Shown here in pieces: positions 6,755 to 15,500 of a stretch of 20,960 bases of DNA; positions within the stretch are counted from its first letter, which is position 1, and each line of letters starts with the position of its first letter. The notes beneath the pieces are model-generated. The model saw nothing but the letters and a program-made list of their open reading frames with translations. It searched no databases and was not told the DNA's origin. The stretch spans positions 1 through 20,960 of IMG/VR virus record IMGVR_UViG_3300035698_033040; one strand, written 5' to 3'. This DNA comes from a virus. Made by a program: the position numbers and the translations under genes.

Positions 6755-6757
6755 CAA

Positions 6758-9310
6758 GTGGCTGGAGGGATGTCACATACTATCGGCGTGCTGGTCAAGG
6801 GGCACAACGCCCTCTCCGGCGCTCTGGTGAAGGCCGAGCACTCTCTCACCAGCTTCCGCAAAACCGCTGAGGCCACGGCCCTCTCCGTCAACTCGAAGCT
6901 CTCCGCACCAGATATCGACACCAAGGCCATCGACCAGGCCTCGTCCCGCCTCACCGGCATGGGCACCACCGCGATGATCGCGGGCGGCGTGGTAGCAGCA
7001 GGCCTCGGCGTGGCCGTCCACTCCGCGACCAAGTTCAACACATCCATGGCCGAGGTCTCCACCCTGGTCGACACCTCCACCACCGACATGGATGCACTGG
7101 CCGGCAATGTCCGTTCGCTGTCGAAAGAGTTCGGGCAGATGCCCGTGGATACAGCCAAGGCGTTGTACACCACCATCTCGGCAGGATTCGGCGACGCGCA
7201 GGACGCCACCGTCATGCTGGAAGGGGCTATGAAGCTGGCCCGCGGCGGGATCACCGACACCGAGACCGCCATCGACGGTCTTACCTCCATCATGAACTCC
7301 TACGGCATGAACGCGGGTTCCGTGACCACGGTCTCCGACCAGATGTTCGTAGCGATGAAGGCGGGCAAAACGACCATCGGGGAGTTGTCCTCCAGCATGG
7401 GGAAGGTGACGCCCCTGGCTGCTTCTGCGGGTGTTTCTCTGGATCAGCTCCTGGCCGCAACGTCGGCATTGACGCTCGGGGGCCTCAAGACCAAGGAAGC
7501 GACCACGTCGTTGCGGCAAATCCTGGCCGCGGTCGTGAAGCCGACTGCCGAGGCGTCAAAAACCGCAAAGGAACTCGGCATCGACTTCTCCGGTGCAGCC
7601 GTCAAGAGTATGGGGCTGGCCAACTGGTTGGCTCACGTGAAAGAGAAGACCGGCGGCAGCCAGGAGACCATGGCCACGCTCTTTGGGTCTGTTGAGGCCC
7701 TGAGTGGGGTCCTCGCCCTGACCGGGAACCAAGCCGGTTCGTTCGCGAACATCCTGGGCCAGATGCAGACGTCCGCCGGGGCTACCGAGGAGGCGTTCGG
7801 AAAGATGGATGCCACGGCCGGCGCGGCCTTTGGCCGAGCCAAAGCCAACGCTGCAGTGTTGCTGGAGACCGTTGGAAACGCGTTGCTTCCCGTCATCTCC
7901 GGACTGGCGGACGCGTTCGCCTGGGTGGCTGACAAAATCAGTACGTTTGCCGAAGCCCACCCGTTCCTGACCAAGCTGGTGGTTGTGATGACTGCAGCGT
8001 CTGCGGCGGTGCTGCTCATCGGTGGGGCCTCGATGATCATGGGCGGCAAGGTCATGGCCGCGATGGCAATGGTCAACCTCTCCACCGGTGGCGTCCTCCT
8101 CATTGTCGGGGCCCTGGTCGCCGGCATCACCGGGCTCGTGATGTACTTCACCTCCGGTACCGACGAAATGGCGGATTCCACTTCGACCTTTGGCCGAGTA
8201 CTCGGGGGCCTGAAGGCCGCGTTCTACGCGGTCGCCACCCCCATCGCCTACGGCGTGGGTTTTCTCGTGGGGATGTTCTCGGACGGCTGGGAGGGGATCC
8301 GCCGCGTCAACCGGGAGCTGTGGCTTGACCTCAAGCTGATTGCGGTCGGCACCTGGAACGCGGTCCAGAACGCGCTGGTCGCAGGCATCGAGGCAGTGGT
8401 CGGCTTCTTCAAGTGGGCCTGGGACGGTATCTGCATGGCCACGAGTGCGGCCTGGGCGGTCATCACGCACATATTCAGTGCCTCGTGGACCGGGATCACC
8501 ATGGCCGTCTCCGCAGGCTGGGAAGCGATAAAGGCCACCTTCAACTCGGCACTGGCTCTGGTGACCGCGGCATGGAACACCGCATGGGAAGCGATCAAGA
8601 CGACCTTCACCAACATCTGGGAAGGCATGAAGACCACCCTGACCGGGTGGATGGGCTGGCTGACCGACCTCGGCGATGTCTTTCTCGAAGCCGGCAAGGG
8701 GCTGATCGATGCCCTGTGGGAAGGGATCAAGGCGGCATGGAGCGGCCTTGTCGACAACGTCACCGGCCTCATGGGGGATCTTCGGGATCTCCTGCCCTTC
8801 TCCGATGCCAAGGCCGGCCCCCTGTCGCAGCTCACCGCCTCCGGCTCCGCTCTGGTGACCACATTCTCCGAGGGGATCGGGGCCGTCGCTGATGTACCCA
8901 TCAAGGCGCTGTCCGGGCTTCTCGAGGGCGTGCGCGACCTGCTGCCCTTCTCAGACGCAAAGCGAGGGCCTCTCTCCGAGCTGACCACGTCCGGCGCCTC
9001 GGTGATGCCGACGTTCGCCCTTGGGATCGAGAAGACGGCAGACCTGCCGGCCCGGGCCGTTTCCAACGCGCTGTCCAACATCTCCCTGGAAGCTCCTCGG
9101 ATTCCCCCTGTGCAGATGGAGGCAACCGGACCGGGCGCCGCGCTGGCCCCGGCGACCGAAACCGGCTCCGCCGCGAAAGCAGGCGTCCTCTTCGAGCGGG
9201 GAGCCTTCCAGATCACGGTCAACGGTACGGATGGACTGGATGACCTCGAGGGACAACTCACGGAGATTTTCTCGCGGGCAGCCCTGCGGCTGGGGGTGAG
9301 CCATGGCTGA
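6758..9310 (+). CDS. Tail tape measure protein (TP901 type)
   Basis: 850 residues. The GTG at 6758 is chosen with GAGG about 9 bases upstream; an in-frame ATG at 6770 has GGAGGG directly abutting it, too close to serve. Residues about 90-330 are a typical TP901 tape-measure core (SLSKEFGQMPVDTAKALYTT, GLTSIMNSYGMNAGSV, TLGGLKTKEATTSLRQILAA). Hydrophobic segments at about 407-425 and 443-463 can serve membrane insertion during DNA entry. Residues about 550-635 carry spaced Trp repeats, and 676-769 hold two 50-residue DLLPFSDAK repeats. At roughly 1.5 angstrom per residue, the usual tape-measure relation, the tail would be near 125-130 nm. It overlaps the next gene by 8 bases. Confidence 0.93.
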   Translation: MAGGMSHTIGVLVKGHNALSGALVKAEHSLTSFRKTAEATALSVNSKLSAPDIDTKAIDQASSRLTGMGTTAMIAGGVVAAGLGVAVHSATKFNTSMAEVSTLVDTSTTDMDALAGNVRSLSKEFGQMPVDTAKALYTTISAGFGDAQDATVMLEGAMKLARGGITDTETAIDGLTSIMNSYGMNAGSVTTVSDQMFVAMKAGKTTIGELSSSMGKVTPLAASAGVSLDQLLAATSALTLGGLKTKEATTSLRQILAAVVKPTAEASKTAKELGIDFSGAAVKSMGLANWLAHVKEKTGGSQETMATLFGSVEALSGVLALTGNQAGSFANILGQMQTSAGATEEAFGKMDATAGAAFGRAKANAAVLLETVGNALLPVISGLADAFAWVADKISTFAEAHPFLTKLVVVMTAASAAVLLIGGASMIMGGKVMAAMAMVNLSTGGVLLIVGALVAGITGLVMYFTSGTDEMADSTSTFGRVLGGLKAAFYAVATPIAYGVGFLVGMFSDGWEGIRRVNRELWLDLKLIAVGTWNAVQNALVAGIEAVVGFFKWAWDGICMATSAAWAVITHIFSASWTGITMAVSAGWEAIKATFNSALALVTAAWNTAWEAIKTTFTNIWEGMKTTLTGWMGWLTDLGDVFLEAGKGLIDALWEGIKAAWSGLVDNVTGLMGDLRDLLPFSDAKAGPLSQLTASGSALVTTFSEGIGAVADVPIKALSGLLEGVRDLLPFSDAKRGPLSELTTSGASVMPTFALGIEKTADLPARAVSNALSNISLEAPRIPPVQMEATGPGAALAPATETGSAAKAGVLFERGAFQITVNGTDGLDDLEGQLTEIFSRAALRLGVSHG
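8783..9064 (+). repeat. Two-copy 50-residue repeat within the tape measure gene
   Basis: The encoded blocks starting at 8783 and 8933, 150 bp apart, share RDLLPFSDAK, GPLS, LT and SG, then TF and GI at the same spacing. The motif LPFSDAK-GPLS is familiar from tape measures of Mu/P2-like phages. The codons differ between copies, so this is an old, selected duplication rather than a recent slip. Confidence 0.85.
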
Positions 9311-9998
9311 GCTCAAGAACGACGGCTTCCAGGTGGTGACCCTGGGTGCAGTGAAGGAAGGAGGAGAGCCTGACATCGCCAATGTCCTCTTCCGGTTCCC
9401 GGTGCCGCATCAGCAGATGTCCGTCCGGCAGGCAGTCAAAGTGGATGAGGTGGACGTGCCCGGGCGCTCCGGCAAGGTCAAGCAGGCAGTGGGCTACGAG
9501 GACACCGACATCAGCATCAGCCTCACCCTGGTGGACGAGGAGGACAGGGCCGGAGAGGTAGTCAAATCTGCACTCGACCAGTTCAAGGAGTTGCAGGACG
9601 CATTCAGGGATCGCTCGGACCCGGTCGGCGAATCCGGCTCCAACGCGTCCAGCGTCTCATACGCGGTGCCCACCATCTTCTCGATCCAGTCCCGCCTGAC
9701 CAACGCGTGCGGCATCAAGACCGTGCTGTTCAAAGGGCTCGAGGTGGGGGATGTCGCCGGCGAATCCACCCTGTACGCGCAGATCAACCTGGCCGAGTTC
9801 GAGCCTATCGCCAGGCAGGTCGAGCGGCGCAAACGCGAAGCGGCGGAGAAGAAGAAGGCCAAGGCGGCTGCCGGTGCCGCAGCCGGATACGACGCGAAGG
9901 CATCGAAGGCACACGACGAGGAGGTGGGCGAGGAGAGTCCCCTGGCCAAGGCGTACAGGTCCGGGAAGGCCGATGCCATGGGAGGGTTGCCGGGATGA
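9303..9998 (+). CDS. Tail/baseplate protein following the tape measure (initiator or hub adaptor candidate)
   Basis: 231 residues, ATG overlapping the tape measure stop. Residues about 30-80 form a beta domain with the segment DVPGRSGKVKQAVGYEDTD followed by ISISLTLVDEED, a pattern common in proteins placed just after tape measures of contractile tails, where they connect tube and baseplate hub. A middle helix (DQFKELQDAFRDR) and a second beta stretch follow. From about residue 175 the chain becomes an Arg/Lys/Glu/Ala helix rich in charge (RKREAAEKKKAKAAAGAAAG), then an acidic tail. No LysM domain is visible. The exact role is inferred from position. The stop overlaps the next ATG (ATGA). Confidence 0.65.
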   Translation: MAELKNDGFQVVTLGAVKEGGEPDIANVLFRFPVPHQQMSVRQAVKVDEVDVPGRSGKVKQAVGYEDTDISISLTLVDEEDRAGEVVKSALDQFKELQDAFRDRSDPVGESGSNASSVSYAVPTIFSIQSRLTNACGIKTVLFKGLEVGDVAGESTLYAQINLAEFEPIARQVERRKREAAEKKKAKAAAGAAAGYDAKASKAHDEEVGEESPLAKAYRSGKADAMGGLPG

Positions 9999-10771
9999 GT
10001 TGGCTGGCCCCCGAAATCGAAGTGACCATCGGCGAGGAGACCCGGTTGGCATCGGTCCAGCGGATGGAAGTGGCCGCGGCCCGCAGCCAGCCCGTGGCCT
10101 CCGTGTACCTCGAGTTGTCCAACGTGCGGTTCGAGTGGGAGGGAGGAGCAAAGGACAGCGACCCGCTGGTGCTGCGCTGGGGCTACCGCGGTCAGGACCT
10201 CCATCCCCTGTTCGATGGCACTGTGCTCCGGGCACATCTGCGGGAGACCTTCAAGGTGTGGGGGCTGTGCCGCGCTCGGGCCCTGGCCGACACCCGGCTC
10301 ACACGCACCTACCAGGACGAGGCAGCGGACGCGGTGGTGAACCACCTGGTGGCCGGCTTGGGCTTCTCGTCCCTGGATGTTGCGTCCTGCGACTTGGTCA
10401 TCGACAAACTGCCCCTCCGCGACAGCACCGTGGCGCAGGCCATCCAGTTCCTCAATCGCCGCCTCGAATTGGACCGGGCGTTCTACGCGGACCCCGAGGG
10501 CGGATTCCACTGGGGCGAACGGGACACGTCCCAGGATCCTGTCTTCACCTTCACCCATGGCGAGGACATCCTCGACCTCCGGTCCCTGCCTGGGCATCGG
10601 CATCTTCTCACCGTCATGGGCGTCCCAGTGTGGCACTCCCAGGTCGTCGCGCTGGTGGATGCGGCAGGCGACGAAACCCGGCACTTCGTTGAGCAGGTGG
10701 GGCACACGGCAGGTGCCGGGGGATCTGGACTACGCAGCCATCTCTGGCTCGAGGCGGTGGCCGATGCGTAG
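9995..10771 (+). CDS. Baseplate hub protein (gpD / Mu gp44-like)
   Basis: 258 residues, starting at the ATGA junction with the previous gene; the frame is open upstream but only as shadow. The first domain (1-85) is beta-rich (APEIEVTIGEETRLASVQRM, then VYLELSNVRFEW), a tube-like fold typical of hub proteins. The middle part has VNHLVAGLGFSSLDV and STVAQAIQFLNRRLELDRAF, matching the domain of late-control-D hubs that wraps under the tail tube, then DPEGGFHWGERD. It sits directly before the spike, as in Mu (44-45) and P2 (D-V). The C-terminus runs past the start of the spike gene by 8 bases. Confidence 0.78.
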   Translation: MSWLAPEIEVTIGEETRLASVQRMEVAAARSQPVASVYLELSNVRFEWEGGAKDSDPLVLRWGYRGQDLHPLFDGTVLRAHLRETFKVWGLCRARALADTRLTRTYQDEAADAVVNHLVAGLGFSSLDVASCDLVIDKLPLRDSTVAQAIQFLNRRLELDRAFYADPEGGFHWGERDTSQDPVFTFTHGEDILDLRSLPGHRHLLTVMGVPVWHSQVVALVDAAGDETRHFVEQVGHTAGAGGSGLRSHLWLEAVADA

Positions 10772-11909
10772 CCGGGGCGACCTCGCAACCGAACTGAAAC
10801 GCCTGGTGGAAGGCCTGCACCCCGACCTGCGGCCGTTCTTCCGGCCCTCGCTGCTCGGGAAAGTGGTCGCGGTGGACGACGACAATTACCGGGTGGACGT
10901 CGTGGTGGGTGGAGACGAAGAGTCCGGGGAGGCGGGGCTGGCCCTGCCCGAGGTCCCCGTGGCATCCCTCTTCGCCCAGGACGGCTATGGCATCTGGGCC
11001 CTGCCCGAGGTGGACGCAGAGGTGACCGTCTCCTTCCACGATGGCGATGTGACCAAGCCCTACGTCGAGGCCCCCATCTTCTACGGCAACAAAGCCCCTC
11101 CCGGCTTCACCACCGGCACCATCGCCATCCGAGGAAAACAGGGCCAGAAGATCGAGATGAAGCCCGGCACCAGCGAAATCGTGGTGTCGGCTGGCTCGCT
11201 GAAACTCATCACCACGGACAAGCGTCAGGAGCACACCGCGGGTGATACCTCCCATATCATTAAAGGATCACGCGAGGACGAAGTTGCCGGTGCGGAGAAG
11301 CTGCAGGCAGATACCTGGACCGTCATCGTCAACCGGGCCGCTCGCATCGAGGCCGGCTCCCTCTTAGAGACGACCAAGGGCGACCTGGTGCAGAAGGTGG
11401 GCGGCTCCCTCCGGCAGAACGTCGCGGGCAGCATTTCTCAGCAGGTGGCGGGTGGGGCCTCGCACTCCATCACATTCTCGAAACGGGAAGTGATCGGCGG
11501 GGCATACGAAATCCTGGTCGCTGCCACCCCTGGCATCGCACCTATGCCTCCGCAGCCAGCCTATTCGGTCCTGGTGAACCTGGGCAATCTGGCCCTGGAT
11601 TCCATGGGCGGACAGATTGATATCGGGGCCAACATCCTGACCCCGCCGCTGTTCATCAACATCGGCTCCACTGCCTCCGGCCCCGTGCAACTCGGCGGAC
11701 TGGGGGCAACGGGGCAGCCCGCTGCCTGCGGGCTCCCACTACAGATCATCCTGAACACCATCCTGACCGTACTCAAGACCGTGCCCCTGGGCATCGGCAA
11801 CCTCGGAGCGCCTATCGCTCCGAATCCGGCTGTCGCAGGTGCGCTGGCCGCAGCAGACGCAGCGATGGCCCAGCTCCTGAGCGGGAAGGTGTTCATTGCA
11901 CAGGTATGA
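10764..11909 (+). CDS. Baseplate central spike protein (gpV / Mu gp45-like)
   Basis: 381 residues from the ATG at 10764, coupled to the hub gene; the open frame extends upstream to 10377 only as a low-complexity shadow. Residues 28-110 form an OB-fold with the family pattern LLGKVVAVDDDNYRVDVVV, IWALPEVDAEVTVSF and PYVEAPIFYGN. Residues 120-250 are short beta repeats (QKIEMKPGTSEIVVSAGS, then an array about 8 residues in period including LVQKVGGSLRQNVAGSISQQ), consistent with a trimeric beta-prism. The last 120 residues are Gly/Ala/Leu-rich, an addition absent from minimal spikes, and no terminal His-x-His iron site is evident. It punctures the outer membrane. Confidence 0.88.
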   Translation: MRSRGDLATELKRLVEGLHPDLRPFFRPSLLGKVVAVDDDNYRVDVVVGGDEESGEAGLALPEVPVASLFAQDGYGIWALPEVDAEVTVSFHDGDVTKPYVEAPIFYGNKAPPGFTTGTIAIRGKQGQKIEMKPGTSEIVVSAGSLKLITTDKRQEHTAGDTSHIIKGSREDEVAGAEKLQADTWTVIVNRAARIEAGSLLETTKGDLVQKVGGSLRQNVAGSISQQVAGGASHSITFSKREVIGGAYEILVAATPGIAPMPPQPAYSVLVNLGNLALDSMGGQIDIGANILTPPLFINIGSTASGPVQLGGLGATGQPAACGLPLQIILNTILTVLKTVPLGIGNLGAPIAPNPAVAGALAAADAAMAQLLSGKVFIAQV

Positions 11910-11918
11910 GGTGACGAA

Positions 11919-12194
11919 ATGGCGCTGAGCGAAAACCAGGAGACTACCAGGGCCGCGATGGCCGAAGCCTTCAGAGTCCAGATGGAATCCCTCTTCCCGC
12001 TCCCTGAGGAGATGAGCGAGGAGGAGAAGGACAAGATCAAAGCCAACTGGGTCAAGCTCGGCCAGGCCGTGGCCTCTGTGCTACCGGCAACCCTGGCGCA
12101 CGTCGTGAACAACGCCGAAATCGGCACCGTGACCTCGGATGTCGTTGGGGTCGAGGCTACTCAGAACAATTCAGGCCCGGGGCTGATCCAATGA
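11919..12194 (+). CDS. Small helical protein of unknown function, baseplate operon
   Basis: 91 residues, ATG with GAGGTGA upstream. Mostly helical and acidic in its first half, with PEEMSEEEKDKIKANWVKL in the middle and a hydrophobic segment QAVASVLPATLAHVVNN, then a polar tail. The composition and gene density support coding, and the codons match the phage block. It sits between the spike and the wedge proteins, where phages often encode small baseplate or assembly accessories. No family recognised. The stop overlaps the next ATG. Confidence 0.65.
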   Translation: MALSENQETTRAAMAEAFRVQMESLFPLPEEMSEEEKDKIKANWVKLGQAVASVLPATLAHVVNNAEIGTVTSDVVGVEATQNNSGPGLIQ

Positions 12195-12397
12195 AAACGA
12201 ACTGGAAGCAACCGCAGGGATTGAGGCTGGCCGAGCGCCTGAGAGATGTGGTTGCTGGGCTGCGAGAGGCCGCACCACTCCTGGTGGAAGCTCAGGTGAG
12301 AGCCTTTGAAGGCATGGCAGCCACCGCCCGATTGGCCTCCCAACCTCGCAGGCTCTCATCCTCCCCGCCCGACGACAGGAGGGATACCCATGAGTAG
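12191..12397 (+). CDS. Small protein of unknown function
   Basis: 68 residues starting at the ATGA overlap with the previous gene. Residues 10-50 form one amphipathic helix (LRLAERLRDVVAGLREAAPL), followed by a polar Ser/Pro/Arg tail. The last 8 bases overlap the following gene. Translational coupling on both sides is the main support for its reality; the overlap geometry is too regular to be accidental. Function unknown. Confidence 0.5.
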   Translation: MKTNWKQPQGLRLAERLRDVVAGLREAAPLLVEAQVRAFEGMAATARLASQPRRLSSSPPDDRRDTHE

Positions 12398-13319
12398 CTG
12401 GAAGGAGTTCAACCTCCCGATGATCCCCGGCGTGCCGGAGGCAATGGACGCGGCTGGCCAGGCAGCGGGTACCCTGTCGGCATTGCTGGAAGTCCTCGCC
12501 GGGCTGCTCGATACGTTGGCTGGACTCGTGTCCATGATGTCCGACCCGGTGAGCGCGGCAATGTCCGCGCTGCTGGCGATCATCCAGGAGCTTGTTGACC
12601 AGGTCAACGGGCTGCTCAATGCGGGCGTCTACTTCTACCTGGACAAGGGACCGTACTTCGTCGGCGGGCAGCCTGATGGAATGGTCGGTTTCCTCTCCCG
12701 TTGGGAGGCCTCCTTTGAAGACCCGGGCGACTCGCATCGCCCGCAGTACGAAGAGGGCCAGCCCGTGTCGGCGATGTTGTTCGTTGTCGGGGCGACGGAG
12801 CCCTCGGAACTGGTGAACCCGCTCCGCTCCCTCGGGACGCTCTTCGGAGTGCCAGCCCTGGAACTGGATGAGGAGATAGCAGGGGCCGAGGACCTGCCGG
12901 CCGCAATCGAGCAGACCCTGCCGACTCCCCCGGACTGGTCGTCGGTCAAAGCGGGCGACGTCCTGCCCCCCATCGCCGGCCTCACCGAAATGCTGGAGCG
13001 GGTCGTGGGGATGCTCGCAGTGCCGGCGTCCTACGGTGCCATGCTGGAAAGCCTCGCCCAGGTCATTTCGGACAAGGCCGCCGCGCTCGGGACCATCGCG
13101 GACGATATCCAGGCCGTGGTGGACCAACTCGAGGCGCTGGTCGAAGCTCAGGGCCTGTACGTGCTGCACGCCGAGGGCGACGGCATGGCGGACCTCATCG
13201 AGAACGTGAAGAACGCGGGCAGCCCGCCCGACCTCGGAGACGAGGCATGGGTCGCGGGCGTGTGCCTACTGGGTGCGACGGGGGAGTTTGGACCCGTCGT
13301 CGAGTTGTTGGGAGGGTAG
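12390..13319 (+). CDS. Baseplate-operon protein of unknown function
   Basis: 309 residues from the ATG at 12390, chosen because GACAGGAGGG lies at 12374-12383; the frame is open upstream to 12306 but overlaps the previous gene. Residues 15-75 are long hydrophobic-amphipathic helices (AGQAAGTLSALLEVLAGLLD). A mixed alpha/beta part follows (VYFYLDKGPYFVGGQPDGMV, FLSRWEASFEDPGDSHRPQY, VSAMLFVVGATEPSELV). Residues about 190-275 are helical again. Its position between spike and gp25-like wedge suggests a structural baseplate or spike-associated protein, or one delivered through the tail. No signal peptide; no family recognised. Confidence 0.75.
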   Translation: MSSWKEFNLPMIPGVPEAMDAAGQAAGTLSALLEVLAGLLDTLAGLVSMMSDPVSAAMSALLAIIQELVDQVNGLLNAGVYFYLDKGPYFVGGQPDGMVGFLSRWEASFEDPGDSHRPQYEEGQPVSAMLFVVGATEPSELVNPLRSLGTLFGVPALELDEEIAGAEDLPAAIEQTLPTPPDWSSVKAGDVLPPIAGLTEMLERVVGMLAVPASYGAMLESLAQVISDKAAALGTIADDIQAVVDQLEALVEAQGLYVLHAEGDGMADLIENVKNAGSPPDLGDEAWVAGVCLLGATGEFGPVVELLGG

Positions 13320-13321
13320 CC

Positions 13322-13753
13322 ATGGGGTTGTTCGAGAATCTCGGGAAGGATCTGCTGCTGGACGCGGGCGGCGACCTGGTCGTCAGCCCCTCCGGCGACC
13401 TTGCCATCACCCAGGACGGTCGCACCTGCCTGCTCCAGGACGTGCGCAACCTGCTCGATACCCTGCCGGGGGATCTGTTCGCCCATCCAGCGTATGGCGC
13501 TGGGGTGCCCCGCCTCTTCGGCGAGGAGGACCGGCCCGACTTCGAACGCCTGGTCGTCCGGGCTATCACCGATGCCCTCACCTTCAACCGGGGCGTGGGG
13601 CCCCGCATCGAGCCCGAATCCATCGTCGTCTACCCGCTCCCCCGTGCCGGCCGGGAGGCGCAGTTCCAGGTGTCGTTCGTGCCCCTGGGCGAGGAGTGGA
13701 CCAACCGCATGAACATCGTATGGGGCAGAAATGCCGATACCGAGAGCCTGTAG
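13322..13753 (+). CDS. Baseplate wedge protein, gp25/gpW family (Mu gp46-like)
   Basis: 143 residues from the ATG at 13322, two bases after the previous stop with GGGAGGG upstream; the frame continues upstream only as shadow. It shows the family pattern: an N-terminal strand pair around DLVVSPSGDLAITQD, a helix LLQDVRNLLDTLPGDLF, the loop HPAYGAGVPRLFGE, a long helix FERLVVRAITDAL, then strands RIEPESIVVYPLP and EAQFQVSFVPLGE. gp25-type proteins form the wedge core that nucleates sheath polymerisation at the baseplate. The downstream J and I genes complete the wedge module. Confidence 0.88.
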   Translation: MGLFENLGKDLLLDAGGDLVVSPSGDLAITQDGRTCLLQDVRNLLDTLPGDLFAHPAYGAGVPRLFGEEDRPDFERLVVRAITDALTFNRGVGPRIEPESIVVYPLPRAGREAQFQVSFVPLGEEWTNRMNIVWGRNADTESL

Positions 13754-13762
13754 GAGGATGCG

Positions 13763-14899
13763 ATGTCGTTGAAAATCAAGACGTACCCGGAACTCGTCAC
13801 CGACATGCTCACTGCCATCGGCGAGAAGACCGGGCTCACCAATTTCAACGTCGGCTCCGTCGTCCAGACGACGACTGAGGTCTTCGCCGAGGTGGTGGCA
13901 GAGTTGTACGCGTTCGGGGCAGGGATGCTGAAGCAGGGTTTCCTGGACACCGCCACCGCTTTTTGGCTGGACCGGAAGGCCAAGGAGTATGGCCTGACCC
14001 GGAAGCCCGCGGTCAAGGCTGAGGGAATCGTCGTATACTCCCGCAAGACGGCGAAAGACACCAACGTCCCGATCCCCGAGGGCTCCATCGTCACCACGCC
14101 CAAGGACCAGAGCGGGACCGAATATCGCTACTTCACCACCGAAGAAGTCGTGCTCCTGGCTGGCGAGGTGTCGGTGGAGGTGTCCGTCATCGCGGAGAAC
14201 GCCGGCTCCGCATACAACGTCGGCCCGGGCTCCATCTCGAAGATGAAGACCTTCATCACCGGCATCGACACGGTCACCAACCCCGAGGACTGGCTCACCG
14301 TCGTGGGCGTGAATGAGGAGACAGATGCGGCCCTCCGGCAGCGCTGTTTCCTGGCCTGGGAGGAACTGTCCCAAGGCGGCACCGCCGCGGCGTACATCTC
14401 TTGGGCGCTGTCGGTAGCGGGCGTGAAGAGCGCGTTCGTGGACGACACCCTGCCCCGTGGCGAGGGAACCGTGGATGTCTACATCATGGGCGAGGCGGGT
14501 CCTCCTGACCCTGCGCTCATCGAAGCGGTCCAGGAGGTGGTGGACAACAACCGGCCCATTACCGCGGACGCGCTGGTGTTCTCTCCCGAGATCGTACCCA
14601 TTCCTATCACCCTGACCGTCACTCCACGGGCCGGGTACGACACCGCTGCTATGGACACGGAGATCCGCCGGCGGCTGTCCGTCTTCTTCGGCGACATCGA
14701 GGATGCCACTCTGCCCATCACGCCGTTGGGCGTCGGGAAGGACGTGGTCATCGCGCAGGTCGTCGGCGTGGTGATGGCCGTGCCCGGGGTTTACTCCGTC
14801 GAGGTCGAGGAACCGGCAGCAGACGTCGTCATCGACCCGAACCAGTTCCCGGAGCAGGGGCTGGTCACTATCAACATGGAGGCCCCGAGCAATGAGTGA
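13763..14899 (+). CDS. Baseplate J-like protein (Mu gp47-like wedge component)
   Basis: 378 residues, ATG with GTAGGAGGATG upstream. N-terminal helices (YPELVTDMLTAIGEKTGLTN, then FLDTATAFWLDRKAKEYGL) and the Baseplate_J core follow: KAEGIVVYSRKTAK, PIPEGSIVTTP, YRYFTTEEVVL, VSVIAENAGSAYNVGPGSI, then NPEDWLTVVGVNEETDAALR and a GTVDVYIMGE strand. These are the recognisable J-family landmarks in the right order, and the length is normal. J forms the arms of the wedge, bridging gp25 and protein I. The last 8 bases overlap gene I. Confidence 0.93.
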   Translation: MSLKIKTYPELVTDMLTAIGEKTGLTNFNVGSVVQTTTEVFAEVVAELYAFGAGMLKQGFLDTATAFWLDRKAKEYGLTRKPAVKAEGIVVYSRKTAKDTNVPIPEGSIVTTPKDQSGTEYRYFTTEEVVLLAGEVSVEVSVIAENAGSAYNVGPGSISKMKTFITGIDTVTNPEDWLTVVGVNEETDAALRQRCFLAWEELSQGGTAAAYISWALSVAGVKSAFVDDTLPRGEGTVDVYIMGEAGPPDPALIEAVQEVVDNNRPITADALVFSPEIVPIPITLTVTPRAGYDTAAMDTEIRRRLSVFFGDIEDATLPITPLGVGKDVVIAQVVGVVMAVPGVYSVEVEEPAADVVIDPNQFPEQGLVTINMEAPSNE

Positions 14900-15500
14900 T
14901 CGCCCGGCCGAAACCATCGAGAAGCTGGCCGACTACCTCTGGTGGCTGCTGCCGGCCTTCCTGAAGAAGAAGGAGCGGACAGACTCCCTGGTGGCCCGGT
15001 TCTGCGAGGTATGGGGCGGCATCCTGGACGTCGCTCGGACGACCCTCACCGACATCATCCCGCAGCTCCTGGCCGAGACAGCGACCGGCGAGTACCTCGA
15101 CATGCTGGCCCGGGCCAGGCAGATCTTCCGGGGCGAAGGGGAGTCGGACGATTCCCTGCGCATCCGCGTCCTGGCCGCGCACGAGATCAAGCGGAAGGGC
15201 GGCACCATCCCGGGCATGGAGAACGGCCTGGCATCCATCGGCTACACGGCCGAGGTTGAAGAGCCCAACAAGGGCACCGACAAGTGGTCCCGCTTTGTCG
15301 TGAAGGTCTTCCAGTGGGACGGCGTCGTGGCCGACCAGAAGGTCTTCTACTCGGTGGTCCGGCTCCTCAAGCCTGCCCACACCCGGGCCCTCATCGAATC
15401 GCTCTTGCAGTCTGAAATCTGGGACGATTGGCAGTTGGGGGATCCCCCGATGGAACTGGACGACGGCGGCCAGCTTGATGGCTGGCTTCCCACACCATAG
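14892..15500 (+). CDS. Tail protein I / DUF2313-type baseplate protein (Mu gp48-like)
   Basis: 202 residues, ATG overlapping the J stop. Helical N-terminus with ADYLWWLLPAFLKKKER, then TGEYLDMLARARQIFRGEGE and DDSLRIRVLAAHEIKRKGGT, the usual segment in which the protein binds J. The middle is GGTIPGMENGLASIGY followed by a beta strand pair, and a late helix VVRLLKPAHTRALIESL, a feature typical of I-type proteins. The Asp-rich C-terminus (PPMELDDGGQLDGWLP) probably reaches toward the fibre. It links the wedge to the tail fibres. Confidence 0.85.
   Translation: MSDRPAETIEKLADYLWWLLPAFLKKKERTDSLVARFCEVWGGILDVARTTLTDIIPQLLAETATGEYLDMLARARQIFRGEGESDDSLRIRVLAAHEIKRKGGTIPGMENGLASIGYTAEVEEPNKGTDKWSRFVVKVFQWDGVVADQKVFYSVVRLLKPAHTRALIESLLQSEIWDDWQLGDPPMELDDGGQLDGWLPTP

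Noticed and set aside
9494-10705. 403-codon minus-strand open frame opposite the tape-measure-proximal and hub genes
   Set aside because: Antisense shadow of two coupled plus-strand genes; the plus-strand products have tail-protein motifs and ATGA coupling.
10377-10763. Upstream extension of the spike frame
   Set aside because: Ser/Arg/Pro-rich shadow of the hub gene; the OB-fold domain begins right after the ATG at 10764.
13148-14917. 589-codon open frame on the minus strand across the gp25-like and J genes
   Set aside because: It is the antisense of confidently assigned baseplate genes in GC-rich DNA, with His/Gly/Asp/Arg-rich shadow composition and no ribosome site; such long antisense frames are expected here.
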